From: Firmicutes bacterium ADurb.Bin193
GTDB taxonomy: Bacteria > Bacillota > Clostridia > Monoglobales > Firm-18
Direction: 5' to 3'
Length of the DNA: 64,000 bases
Assembly (NCBI GenBank): GCA_002070105.1
Contig: MWCQ01000014.1
Span: 1-64,000 of the forward strand
Part shown: positions 26,139 through 38,315 of the stretch, in pieces
Layout of the letters: each line of letters begins with the position of its first letter
Numbering within the stretch: position 1 is the stretch's first letter
Program-made: the position numbers and the translations under genes
Notes under the pieces: model-generated
Told to the model about the DNA's origin: nothing
What the model saw: the letters and a program-made list of their open reading frames with translations, nothing else
Database searches by the model: none

Positions 26139-26172
26139 AAAACGGGCAGCCCCCAAAAGGGTTGCCCGTTTT
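26139..26172 (+). terminator. Terminator of the SipL-like gene
   Basis: AAAACGGGCA (26139-26148) pairs with TGCCCGTTTT (26163-26172), with a further CCC/GGG in the stem; the T residues are part of the stem. Confidence 0.75.
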
Positions 26173-26223
26173 GGTGGGTTATTTTGAAGAAAAAATGTAA
26201 CATTATTGTTATTTTAGAAAATG

Positions 26224-26252
26224 TTGCAATTATTGTACAAATATTGTATAAT
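26224..26252 (+). promoter_or_regulatory. Promoter of the protease operon
   Basis: TTGCAA (26224-26229), 17 bases, TATAAT (26247-26252). The transcript begins just before a long hairpin. Confidence 0.75.
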
Positions 26253-26261
26253 GTTTTTGGT

Positions 26262-26336
26262 TTAAGCATGAGTTATATGAACATGCACTATTCTCGCTGC
26301 CCAAAACCTATGCGTGTTCGTATATCCCATGCTTAA
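26262..26336 (+). promoter_or_regulatory. Long leader hairpin before the protease gene
   Basis: Outer arms TTAAGCATG (26262-26270) and CATGCTTAA (26328-26336) are perfect. Inner arms ATATGAACATGC (26275-26286) and GCGTGTTCGTAT (26312-26323) pair fully in RNA, with two G-U pairs. A TTTTATATTTTT tract follows. It fills most of the leader and could be a terminator-like attenuator or a stabilising structure. Confidence 0.55.
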
Positions 26337-26357
26337 TTTTATATTTTTATAAAGGCT

Positions 26358-27509
26358 GTGTGCATATTGAAAAAACTTGTTGGAGCAGTAACCGCATTGG
26401 CTATAATATGTTCGGCTGGGCTTGCCGACATCGATTTCACTCCCTCCGTTTATGTAAACGGAAACAAGATAGAAGCGGATATAATTATGAAGGATGACAG
26501 AATTTATGTTCCGCTTCGGGCAGTAAGCGAAAGCATGGGCGCAACCGTTTCGTGGGACGAAACAAATAACACTGCAAGCATTGAAACCTCGCGAAGCGAC
26601 AGTATCCTGCCCCAGGTTATAAAGGATGCAAGCCCTTTTGTAGTCGCCATAATAGGCGGGTACTCATTTGAGGGGACGCCCGCTTATAAGGAGAAATATA
26701 TGCAGGGCACAGCCCACGGTACGGGCGTAATAATAAAAAGCGGCGGTGAAATTTTAACAAACGCCCATGTCGTAAAGGACCTTAATAATATAATTGTCGT
26801 GCTATATGACGGAAGCGGATATGAGGCGACAATTAAGTATATAGACGAGGAAACCGACCTTGCGGTTATAAAAATCAACAGGCTGGGGCTTCAAACCGCA
26901 AGATTTGCCGATGATGAGGATATTGTAATTGGAAAGACCGTTGTGGCTATCGGAACGCCGATTTCTTTTTCGCTGCGAAATTCCGCCTCACTCGGAATAA
27001 TAAGCGGAATAAACAGAAGCATAACAAATGATTATCGCCTTATACAGACTGATGCCTCAATAAATCCGGGGAACAGCGGCGGCCCGCTTGTCAATATGAA
27101 TGGCGAGGTTGTGGGTATAAACTCGTCAAAGCTTGCGGGGATAGGCGTTGAGGGAATGGGCTTCTCGATTCCCGCGGGCACGGTAAAGTATGTGCTTAAA
27201 CATTTTGAAACATACGGAAGGGTCAGACGCCCCGACATAGGAGCAACTCTTCAGGAGAGCGTGTTTGCATATATGGGGCTTCCCGCCGATACGGGGCTTA
27301 TGGTAAGCTCGGTTAAGGAAGGCTCGCCGGCGCAGACAGCAGGAATTTTAATAAATGATACGATAATTGAGGTAAACGGCTGTGCTGTTCACAGCATTGT
27401 GGACTGGAACGAGGAAATGAAAAAGTACCTGCCCGCAGATACGGTTACCCTTAAGGTGCAAAGAGGAACAGAGCAAAAAGATATATCAATAAAATTCAGT
27501 GAAAAATAG
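26358..27509 (+). CDS. Stalk-domain HtrA-like serine protease
   Basis: A secreted 383-residue protease, probably for surface protein quality control. A signal segment (LVGAVTALAIICSAGLA) is followed by one stalk domain (VYVNGNKIEADIIMKDDRIYVPLRAVSESMG), then a trypsin-like domain with His in LTNAHVVKD, Asp in EETDLAVIK and Ser in SINPGNSGGPLVN, and a C-terminal PDZ domain (TGLMVSSVKEGSPAQTAGI). The triad is complete. In most HtrA proteins a membrane helix precedes the protease; here a wall-type stalk domain does. The start is GTG 26358 or TTG 26367; the RBS is weak (AAAGG). Confidence 0.88.
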   Translation: MCILKKLVGAVTALAIICSAGLADIDFTPSVYVNGNKIEADIIMKDDRIYVPLRAVSESMGATVSWDETNNTASIETSRSDSILPQVIKDASPFVVAIIGGYSFEGTPAYKEKYMQGTAHGTGVIIKSGGEILTNAHVVKDLNNIIVVLYDGSGYEATIKYIDEETDLAVIKINRLGLQTARFADDEDIVIGKTVVAIGTPISFSLRNSASLGIISGINRSITNDYRLIQTDASINPGNSGGPLVNMNGEVVGINSSKLAGIGVEGMGFSIPAGTVKYVLKHFETYGRVRRPDIGATLQESVFAYMGLPADTGLMVSSVKEGSPAQTAGILINDTIIEVNGCAVHSIVDWNEEMKKYLPADTVTLKVQRGTEQKDISIKFSEK

Positions 27510-27522
27510 GAGGAAAATTTTT

Positions 27523-29463
27523 ATGACAGCATTCAGAAAAGTTAAAAAAGGCATTTCGTTATTGCTTTGCACATTCCTGTTGTTTTCTGTGATCGGAATA
27601 CCCGCGGTTGCCGAGGATAAGGAAGAAAAAAAGGACATCCCCAAAATTGAGATTTCCTTTACCGTAGGCGAAAGCACTCTTAAAATCAACGGTAAATCGG
27701 TTACTGTCGAAACTCCTTATGTGGTTGACGGAACCACACTTGTTCCTCTCAGGGTTATAACCGAGGCATTTGGGGCAAAGGTTACATGGGACGAAAAAAC
27801 ACAGGGAATAACTCTTGAGTACAAAGAGGTCGTAATCAAGCTTAATATCGGCAAAAAGACGGCATATATAAATTCTCAGGTGACAGAGCTACTGCAGGCG
27901 CCTGAGCTGAAAAACTCAACGACAATGGTGCCCTTAAGATTTGTAACCGAAAACTTCGGGGCCGATGTGTCATACAATTCCCAAACTGCGGAGATTACGG
28001 TTGTAAAGGAAAACACCGAAAGCAACAGTATTAAGGATTATGCGCTTATTCTCAAAAGGACAACAAAGGATTATATCGGCGACAGCTATCACAAGTGGCA
28101 TATGCCCATGCCGAAGGAAATGAGACTCAGAGACAGAACCTTTGACGGCTATTACAGCTATTTTGTATCGGACGACGGCAAAAGAGAGGTAATGATAACC
28201 ATAAAAGATGCGGAATCCTCCGACACTCCTGATACGGTGGCGCAAAAGCTTATTGCCATTGCTAAGGAATATACTCTGATTGAAAGCACTAAAAAAGTAG
28301 ACAAATCACACAGCGAGTATTACTTTGTTAAATACAAAGACAAAGAAATGACCTATGAACATAAGGGTTACTTAAGCAACGGAAAGATATTCTATGCTTT
28401 GTCCGCTGTTGATAACGGAGCCACCGCCCAGGAAAAACAGGTGATGTCGGACATTATTGAAGGGTTTGTTTTAAATTTCCCAACCGATGGGTCGGTTGAG
28501 GATTTATCCGATGTTATGTCGGACGGGTACAGAGTTTTCAGTGAGAACAGAATGAAATTCTCTTTGAAGGTTCCCGCCGACTGGATTGAGGTCCGCTTGG
28601 AGGATAAGGAAAACGAATTTATATTCGGGAGAATACAAAGTAATAGACTCGTCGGAAGAATAGGTGTTGAAATTTATTCCGAACAAAGCGGGCAAACCAT
28701 TGAGCAGTGGGCGAATATGGACCGCCAGCACAATATTGACATGTTCAATCCGGCCTGCATAATTGAGACTTCGCCCGTCGCACCCATCAATGTAGCTGGT
28801 GTTTCAGGCTATTCTTATATGATTAAAATGGACAACAAAAAGGAAAAGATCATTATGAATGACATCTTCCTTATGAAGGGCAAGTACCGCTACAACCTTA
28901 CAATCGAGCTTGAGGAATCGTTTATGAACTCAAAGGATTATTATAATGCGGTTTTGAATTCCTTTAAGGTTGAAGAGATTTATGTCGAGGATGTCGGACA
29001 GCTTACAAGGTTTGAACAAAAGAATGATATCTTTACAACCTACGAAGAAAAGAATTTGGAGTGCAAGGTAGATATTCCGGTTAATTGGAACAGAGAGGAA
29101 CAAAACAGCACTTCGGTTGTATTTTTCGATCCGGAAAGCGGAAGAGGAGTTAACATTTTTACAAATGAAAACAAAAACGCAGACCCCGCAGAAAAAGTGG
29201 GAAGGCAATTAAAGAACTATATGTCGGAAGAAAAAGGCGCTCAAATACTTGACAGTGACGACTATGAAATCAATAATATTAAAATGTACTTTTTCAAGTA
29301 TACCTTGCCCAATGAAAACGACGGCAATTTTGTGTATACCGCCTATATAGCCTACGGCAACGGAAAACTTTACAGTATTGTATTTACAACACCGTATATA
29401 GGCGACGGCAAGGAAACCGCTACGATATTCAAAAAAATAGTGGATAGCTTTAAATTTCTTTAA
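27523..29463 (+). CDS. Secreted stalk-domain protein with PsbP-like repeats
   Basis: A 646-residue exported protein. A signal peptide ends at about residue 30 (IGIPAVAE). A stalk region (about 40-150) contains VVDGTTLVPLRVITEAFGAKVTWDE and NSTTMVPLRFVTENFGADVSYN. Then come three modules of about 130-150 residues, each starting with a conserved pattern (HMPMPKEMRLRD, FSLKVPADWIEV, CKVDIPVNWNRE) and ending IIEGFVLNF, VLNSFKVEE or IVDSFKFL. This resembles PsbP/DcrB-like folds; that is inference. AGGAGG precedes the ATG at 27523. It lies 13 bases after the stalk-domain protease, so it may be a partner or substrate. Function unknown. Confidence 0.8.
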   Translation: MTAFRKVKKGISLLLCTFLLFSVIGIPAVAEDKEEKKDIPKIEISFTVGESTLKINGKSVTVETPYVVDGTTLVPLRVITEAFGAKVTWDEKTQGITLEYKEVVIKLNIGKKTAYINSQVTELLQAPELKNSTTMVPLRFVTENFGADVSYNSQTAEITVVKENTESNSIKDYALILKRTTKDYIGDSYHKWHMPMPKEMRLRDRTFDGYYSYFVSDDGKREVMITIKDAESSDTPDTVAQKLIAIAKEYTLIESTKKVDKSHSEYYFVKYKDKEMTYEHKGYLSNGKIFYALSAVDNGATAQEKQVMSDIIEGFVLNFPTDGSVEDLSDVMSDGYRVFSENRMKFSLKVPADWIEVRLEDKENEFIFGRIQSNRLVGRIGVEIYSEQSGQTIEQWANMDRQHNIDMFNPACIIETSPVAPINVAGVSGYSYMIKMDNKKEKIIMNDIFLMKGKYRYNLTIELEESFMNSKDYYNAVLNSFKVEEIYVEDVGQLTRFEQKNDIFTTYEEKNLECKVDIPVNWNREEQNSTSVVFFDPESGRGVNIFTNENKNADPAEKVGRQLKNYMSEEKGAQILDSDDYEINNIKMYFFKYTLPNENDGNFVYTAYIAYGNGKLYSIVFTTPYIGDGKETATIFKKIVDSFKFL

Positions 29464-29572
29464 GTCATATACTTTGAATTAAAAAACAGGGGCTTAACGC
29501 ATAGCACTTTCCCGAACTAAACCGCTTTCAGCGCATAAATTATAAGTTTTTGCATAATTAACAACAAATTAA

Positions 29573-29627
29573 AAACAGCGTATACACTATGGCTGCATTA
29601 TAACCGCTAATGGTGTATACGCTGTTT
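29573..29627. terminator. 15-bp hairpin, probable terminator
   Basis: AAACAGCGTATACAC (29573-29587) and GTGTATACGCTGTTT (29613-29627) are perfect inverted copies with a 25-base loop. There is no long T-run beyond the stem, so termination is likely but not certain. Confidence 0.5.
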
Positions 29628-29718
29628 GCTTTGGTATTTGGACTAACCCGTAAACGCTTCGCCCCGAAGTTGCGGTCCTACCTCCTTAAAAACATCGCCG
29701 AAGTGTGTCAAAATCTTC

Positions 29719-29747
29719 TTTACAGTAAGGGCTTTATATGGTAAAAT
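29719..29747 (+). promoter_or_regulatory. Promoter of ilvB
   Basis: TTTACA (29719-29724), 17 bases, TAAAAT (29742-29747), 30 bases before the start codon. Confidence 0.65.
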
Positions 29748-29777
29748 AATTGTAATATTATAATGGAGGTACATATC

Positions 29778-31436
29778 TTGAAAATCAACGGTTCACAGAT
29801 TGTTATAGAATGTCTTGTCGAGCAGGGCGTGGATACGGTATTCGGGTATCCCGGCGGAGCGGTGCTCAATATATATGATGCGCTGTATAAAAACAGCGAT
29901 AGGATAAAGCATATTCTTACGGCGCATGAGCAGGGTGCGGCGCACGCCGCTGACGGCTACGCAAGGGCATCGGGCAAGGTCGGTGTATGTATCGCAACCT
30001 CAGGTCCCGGCGCGACAAATCTTGTTACCGGTATTGCCACGGCTTATATGGACTCCGTTCCGATTATAGCCATCACGGGGAATGTCGGAACATCCCTTTT
30101 GGGCAAGGACAGCTTTCAGGAGGCGGACATTACGGGTATAACCGCCCCCATTACAAAGCACAACTATATAGTAAAGGATGTCAAGGACCTTGCGAACACC
30201 ATTCGGAAGGCGTTTAAGATAGCCCGAAGCGGAAGGCCCGGTCCCGTTCTTATTGATATACCGAAGGATGTTTCCGCTAACCTGTGTGAATTTGAAAGCC
30301 AAAAACCCGAAGAGATAAAGCGGTTTGTGCCGAAAAAGGAAGATGTCGAAACAGCGCGTGAGCTTATAATGTCAAGCAAAAAACCGTTTATTTTCGCGGG
30401 TGGCGGTGTAATAAGCTCCGATGCCTGCAATGAGCTTTTTGAGTTTGCAAAAAGAATATCCGCGCCGGTAAGCTGTTCTTTAATGGGGCTCGGCGCATAT
30501 CCTGCGACGGATAAGCTTTTTACGGGCATGTTGGGTATGCACGGAACAAAAGCATCGAATACTGCGGCGTCAAACTGCGACCTTTTTATTGCTGTGGGAA
30601 CAAGGTTTTCGGACAGGGTTATAAGCGACCCTTCAAAATTCGCTAGGCACGCAAAAATTCTTCACATCGATATTGACCCTGCCGAAATCGACAAAAACAT
30701 AAAATCCTATCATTCGGTTATAGGTGATATAAAAGAGGTGCTGGCGCCGTTATTAAAGGATATAACAAGCCTTGAAAACCCCGAATGGCTTGACCACATC
30801 CTCGGACTTAAAAAGAAATTCAAAATCGGCCATACCCATATAGGAAGCCTGACCCCATATTTTGTAATGCGTGAGGTTGACAAACAGACCGGGGGGGATG
30901 CGGTTATAACAACCGAGGTCGGACAGCACCAGATGTGGGCGGCGCAGTATTATTCATATACAAAGCCGAGAACCTTTATATCCTCGGGCGGCTTCGGAAC
31001 AATGGGCTACGGAACGGGGGCAAGCATGGGCGCCGCCCTGTCTGGTACGGGCAAGCGTATAGTCCATATCGCCGGCGACGGCTCATTCCGTATGAACAGC
31101 AGCGAGCTTGCGACAATGAAGCATTATAATATCCCCGTTATCATTGTTGTTATGAACAACGGAACACTCGGCATGGTGCGCCAATGGCAGGCGCTGTTTT
31201 ACGGGGGAAGATACTCACAGACAACGCTTGACAGAGGGCCTGATTTTAATATTCTTGCCGAGGCGTACGGCGTACGCTCCTACAAGGTACAGACCGAGAG
31301 TGAGTTTAAGGCGGCATTTGCCGAGGCGCTTTCCTTAAATGAGCCCGTACTTATAAATACGATGATAGACATTGATGAGCGTGTATTGCCGATGGTACCC
31401 GCAGGAAGGCCAATTGATGAACTGATACTGGAGTAG
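29778..31436 (+). CDS. ilvB: Acetolactate synthase large subunit
   Basis: TPP enzyme that joins two pyruvates to acetolactate, or pyruvate and 2-oxobutyrate, for branched-chain amino acids. Visible are TVFGYPGGAVLNIYDALY, the TPP glutamate in TAHEQGAAHAADGYARASGK, GPGATNLVTGIATAYMDSVP, and the Mg/TPP motif GDGSFRMNSSELATMKHYNIPVI. 552 residues from TTG 29778, which has GGAGG 8 bases before; the ATG at 29763 overlaps that GGAGG and is unlikely. No regulatory subunit gene (ilvN) adjoins. The gene is followed at once by dnaD. Confidence 0.9.
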   Translation: MKINGSQIVIECLVEQGVDTVFGYPGGAVLNIYDALYKNSDRIKHILTAHEQGAAHAADGYARASGKVGVCIATSGPGATNLVTGIATAYMDSVPIIAITGNVGTSLLGKDSFQEADITGITAPITKHNYIVKDVKDLANTIRKAFKIARSGRPGPVLIDIPKDVSANLCEFESQKPEEIKRFVPKKEDVETARELIMSSKKPFIFAGGGVISSDACNELFEFAKRISAPVSCSLMGLGAYPATDKLFTGMLGMHGTKASNTAASNCDLFIAVGTRFSDRVISDPSKFARHAKILHIDIDPAEIDKNIKSYHSVIGDIKEVLAPLLKDITSLENPEWLDHILGLKKKFKIGHTHIGSLTPYFVMREVDKQTGGDAVITTEVGQHQMWAAQYYSYTKPRTFISSGGFGTMGYGTGASMGAALSGTGKRIVHIAGDGSFRMNSSELATMKHYNIPVIIVVMNNGTLGMVRQWQALFYGGRYSQTTLDRGPDFNILAEAYGVRSYKVQTESEFKAAFAEALSLNEPVLINTMIDIDERVLPMVPAGRPIDELILE

Positions 31437-31444
31437 TGTAAAGT

Positions 31445-32326
31445 ATGGATAATATATCCCTTCCCGTCAAATTCATAGACGAATATCTACCAAAGGCAGA
31501 GCCTGCCTATGTGGTTGTTTATTTGTATGCCTACCGTTTCATAAGCAGAAATGAGGTCGTTCCCGACACTCGTCAGATTGCATCCGCGCTCAATCTTAAG
31601 GAACGGCAGGTCGAGGCGGCAATGGATTATTGGAATCGGTACGGCTTTAATTTGGGCGGCAGGAATGTTATCAAAACACTGCACAAAAGCATATACACGC
31701 CCTCCGAGATTGCCGCGCGGGCGCAAACCGACAAAAAGCTGAAATGGCTTTATGAGGAGGCGCAAAACTCACTGGGCAAAATTCTGTCAAGCGCAGACAT
31801 TCAGGCACTTTTTTGGATTTATGATTATTTGGGGCTTAATCCTCAGGTTATAATGCTTATCATAAACTATGCAAAAAAAATTGACAAAGCATCAATGCGT
31901 TATATCGAAAAGATTGCGATGGACTGGGCGGACAAGGGTGTGGATACTGTCCGAAAGGCAGAGCGCTACCTTGCCGACCTTGATGAAAAAAGCACATATC
32001 AATACCATATCAAAAAACTTTTCGGCATAAAGGACAGGGATTTTACGCCGAGCGAAAAGGCGATATTGGACGAGTGGGCTACATCCATAAAGCCGACGGA
32101 CGAGCTTTTGCTCTCCGCCTTTGACATCAACATAAACAGAACGGGGAATTTAAACATAAAGTACATAAACGGCATATTAAAAAGCTGGAAGGAAAAAGGA
32201 ATAACAACTACCGGGCAGATTCCGCTGGAAACAAAAAGCACGGGCACTGCAAACTTTGACCAGCGCGGCGACATTGATTTTGATGCCCGCGAAATAGAGA
32301 TTCTGAAAAAGCGTATGGGGCGGTGA
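31445..32326 (+). CDS. dnaD: DnaD-domain replication protein
   Basis: A 293-residue primosome protein of the DnaD family, which remodels DNA and helps load the helicase during initiation and restart. An N-terminal winged helix (LPVKFIDEYLPKAEPAYVVVYLYAYR, RQIASALNLKERQVEAAMDYW) and a DnaD/DnaB C-terminal helical domain (SADIQALFWIYDYLGLNPQVIMLII to IEKIAMDWADKGVDTV) are visible. A second, partial copy of that domain (PSEKAILDEWATSI to YINGILKSWKEKGI) follows. It starts 8 bases after ilvB. Confidence 0.85.
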   Translation: MDNISLPVKFIDEYLPKAEPAYVVVYLYAYRFISRNEVVPDTRQIASALNLKERQVEAAMDYWNRYGFNLGGRNVIKTLHKSIYTPSEIAARAQTDKKLKWLYEEAQNSLGKILSSADIQALFWIYDYLGLNPQVIMLIINYAKKIDKASMRYIEKIAMDWADKGVDTVRKAERYLADLDEKSTYQYHIKKLFGIKDRDFTPSEKAILDEWATSIKPTDELLLSAFDININRTGNLNIKYINGILKSWKEKGITTTGQIPLETKSTGTANFDQRGDIDFDAREIEILKKRMGR

Positions 32327-32330
32327 GGAT

Positions 32331-33311
32331 TTGGACAGAACCATAGAAGAGATTTATGAGACTCTAAACAGGGAGTATGCAAATATTCGTGAGCGAAACA
32401 AGAAAAAGCAGGCGGCAATCACGGCCGAGATATACATAAAGATACCGCGCATCAAAGAAATCGACGACGAAATCGCAAACGAGGGTTTGGCTGTGGCATC
32501 AAGGGTTTTGTCGGGGGGCGAAAGCCCTAAAAAAGCGGTGGAAAACATGCGCCTTAAAATGAATTCGCTTGTGCGCGAGAAAGAGAAGCTTCTAAAGTCC
32601 GCGGGCTACGCTCCCAATGCAATGGATGAGATTTACGACTGTGCGCTGTGCCTTGACAAGGGCTATACAGACGGAAAGCGTTGCGTATGCTACGACAAAA
32701 AACTGAGCAGGCTTCTTCAAAGGTATTCAAATATATGTATGAGCGGTAAAAATTCGTTTGAAACCTTTGACCTTGACCTGTTTTCGACCGTGCCCGACAA
32801 AAAATACGGTATTTCACCGAGGGAAAATATGTCCTCGGTTTACGATATTGCGTGTAATTTTGCCTCGGGGGGCAAGGATGCGCCCAGGAACCTGCTGTTT
32901 TACGGAGCGACGGGGCTTGGCAAAACCTTTACATCGGATTGTATCGCAAAAAGATTTATCGATAGGGGCAAAACAGTTTTCTATATGTCTGCGCCGAGGC
33001 TGTTCACAACCTTTGAGGAATATAAATTCGGGCGGGATACTACGGACAGAACCAAGAGGGTTATAAACTCGATAGGTGATGCCGAGCTTCTTATTATCGA
33101 CGATCTGGGTACCGAATTTCGCACGGCATATACCGACAGCATACTTTTTGATGTTATTAATTCAAGAATTATTGAAGACAAAAGCATGATAATAAGCACA
33201 AATCTATCCTTAAAAGACTTAAAACGGATTTATTCCGAAAGAATATGCTCAAGAATTATGGGCCATTTTACCGAGGTGCTGTTCTTCGGAAACGACCTTA
33301 GGCTTAAATGA
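32331..33311 (+). CDS. dnaI: DnaI/DnaC-like helicase loader ATPase
   Basis: AAA+ ATPase of 326 residues that loads the replicative helicase. It has an N-terminal coiled segment (1-80), zinc-type cysteines (CALCLDKGYTDGKRCVC), Walker A LFYGATGLGKTFTSD and Walker B AELLIIDDLGTEF, followed by sensor IISTNLSLKDL. TTG start with GGTGAGGA before it, 4 bases after dnaD. DnaD and this loader, together with PriA, form a Firmicutes restart primosome. Confidence 0.88.
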   Translation: MDRTIEEIYETLNREYANIRERNKKKQAAITAEIYIKIPRIKEIDDEIANEGLAVASRVLSGGESPKKAVENMRLKMNSLVREKEKLLKSAGYAPNAMDEIYDCALCLDKGYTDGKRCVCYDKKLSRLLQRYSNICMSGKNSFETFDLDLFSTVPDKKYGISPRENMSSVYDIACNFASGGKDAPRNLLFYGATGLGKTFTSDCIAKRFIDRGKTVFYMSAPRLFTTFEEYKFGRDTTDRTKRVINSIGDAELLIIDDLGTEFRTAYTDSILFDVINSRIIEDKSMIISTNLSLKDLKRIYSERICSRIMGHFTEVLFFGNDLRLK

Positions 33312-33385
33312 TATAGGAACAAGCCTTTAAAACCGACAGCCTTTTGCTTTTACCGCCCGTAATATGTTAAAAATGCACATATAAT

Positions 33386-33440
33386 AAGCCGCATTACACA
33401 AAAAGGTTTCCGTTTTTTGTGAATAAGCTGCGGCTTTTTT
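33386..33440 (+). terminator. Terminator after dnaI
   Basis: AAGCCGCA and TGCGGCTT outer arms, inner ACACAAAAA/TTTTTTGTG, followed by a T-run. Confidence 0.8.
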
Positions 33441-33441
33441 G

Positions 33442-33470
33442 TTGTAAATTGTTATAAATAATGATATAAT
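33442..33470 (+). promoter_or_regulatory. Promoter of cdd-udp
   Basis: TTGTAA (33442-33447), 17 bases, TATAAT (33465-33470), 48 bases before the cdd start. Confidence 0.75.
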
Positions 33471-33518
33471 AAAAACAAGTTATTACTCAAACCGTACAGA
33501 TTAGGGTGTGTTTTTGTT

Positions 33519-33914
33519 ATGACCGATAACGAGCTTATAAAAATTGCCGACAGTATGAGGGAAAAATCATACGCCCCCTACTCAAATTTCAGGGTCGGGG
33601 CGGCTCTGCTGTGCGGCGACGGCTCGGTAATAACGGGCTGTAATGTCGAAAACATATCATTCGGCGCAACGATTTGTGCTGAGCGTACGGCGTTTGTCAA
33701 GGCAATATCCGAGGGCAAAAGCGGCTTTATAAAGCTTGCGATTTCCGCATCGGGCGGCGAAATTCCGACCCCCTGCGGTATATGCAGGCAGTTTATGAGT
33801 GAATTTGCTTACGATAACTTTAAGGTCATTTGCAAAGGCGATGGCGGCGGGTGTAAGGCATATACTCTAAGTAGCCTTATGCCACACTCCTTTAAAGCGG
33901 AGGGCTTAAAATGA
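33519..33914 (+). CDS. cdd: Cytidine deaminase
   Basis: Zinc enzyme converting cytidine to uridine in pyrimidine salvage. 131 residues, with SYAPYSNFRVGAALL, substrate-binding GCNVENISFG, the catalytic CAE of TICAERTAF and the zinc-binding PCGICRQF. The next gene, uridine phosphorylase, overlaps the stop by 4 bases, so the pair takes cytidine to uracil and ribose 1-phosphate. Confidence 0.95.
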   Translation: MTDNELIKIADSMREKSYAPYSNFRVGAALLCGDGSVITGCNVENISFGATICAERTAFVKAISEGKSGFIKLAISASGGEIPTPCGICRQFMSEFAYDNFKVICKGDGGGCKAYTLSSLMPHSFKAEGLK

Positions 33915-34669
33915 TAAAAACGAATAAGCTGTATCATATCGGTCTTTCGGAAGATATACAGGCGAAATATGCCCTGCTGCCGGGCAATCCGGGCAGGGTT
34001 GAGGCTATTGCAAGGCATCTTGAGTCCTACGAAAAGATTGACTCGAACAGGGAATACCTGACATACCGCGGACTGTTATGCGGCGAAAGTATTTTGGTAA
34101 CCTCGACTGGCATAGGCGGCGCATCCTCGGCAATAGCCGTCGAGGAGCTTTACACCCTCGGCGTTCGTAACTTTATACGGATAGGAACCTGCGGCGGTAT
34201 GCAGCCTCAGGTAGAGGGCGGAGATATAGTGATAGCGACCGCAGCGGTGCGGGCGGAGGGGACATCGAGGGAATATGTCCCGATAGAATACCCCGCGGTA
34301 TCTGATTTTGAGGTAACCGCCGCACTTGCTTCTGCGGCGAAGAAGCTAAACAAGCCGTATCATACCGGCGTAGTCCAAAGCAAGGACTCTTTTTACGGCC
34401 AACATTCGCCGGAGCGAATGCCCGTGGGATACGAGCTTGAAAGCAAGTGGAGGGCATGGATAAAAGCGGGCTGTCTTGCTTCCGAGATGGAGTGCGCTGC
34501 AATATATACCGTTGCGGGCGTGCTCGGTGCGAAAAGCGGTGCGGTGCTTTCTGTTGTATGGAATCAGGAGCGTGAGAGGCTTAAGCTTCCCAATCCTGAG
34601 GTACATGATGCGGAAAGCGCGATAGCCGTGGCAATAGATGCGCTTAAAATCCTTATAAAAGGTTCCTGA
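33911..34669 (+). CDS. udp: Uridine phosphorylase
   Basis: Cleaves uridine with phosphate to uracil and ribose 1-phosphate. 252 residues of the nucleoside phosphorylase I family: YALLPGNPGRVEAIA, LVTSTGIGGASSAIAVEEL, IRIGTCGGMQPQVEGGDIV, VQSKDSFYGQHSP and SEMECAAIYTVAGVLG. The first two fit Udp better than PNP or MTA phosphorylase. RBS GCGGAGGG. Coupled to cdd. Confidence 0.9.
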   Translation: MIKTNKLYHIGLSEDIQAKYALLPGNPGRVEAIARHLESYEKIDSNREYLTYRGLLCGESILVTSTGIGGASSAIAVEELYTLGVRNFIRIGTCGGMQPQVEGGDIVIATAAVRAEGTSREYVPIEYPAVSDFEVTAALASAAKKLNKPYHTGVVQSKDSFYGQHSPERMPVGYELESKWRAWIKAGCLASEMECAAIYTVAGVLGAKSGAVLSVVWNQERERLKLPNPEVHDAESAIAVAIDALKILIKGS

Positions 34670-34721
34670 AAGGTTTAATCAATAGGCAGTGTGTTTAACA
34701 ATAAGAAAGGGTGGGGTTACA

Positions 34722-38231
<3,510 letters not shown>

Positions 38232-38251
38232 TTATTACAGTTGAGAATTAT

Positions 38252-38291
38252 AACAGCCCCATGAAAAATCATATATTTTCGTGGGGCTGTT
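38252..38291. terminator. Bidirectional terminator
   Basis: AACAGCCCCA/TGGGGCTGTT with inner GAAAA/TTTTC. It lies between convergent nifJ (+) and the radical SAM gene (-). Confidence 0.8.
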
Positions 38292-38315
38292 ATATTAGTG
38301 GAAAAGCCAAAAAAA

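Larger units (their letters stand above)
29464..29777. other. Intergenic region before ilvB
   Basis: No gene. It holds a 15-bp perfect inverted repeat and a promoter (both listed separately). No T-box or leader peptide for branched-chain amino acids was recognised. Confidence 0.6.

Noticed and set aside
29464-29777. T-box or leucine/valine leader peptide for ilvB
   Set aside because: No T-box sequence and no run of branched-chain codons in a short ORF; only a hairpin and a promoter are present.
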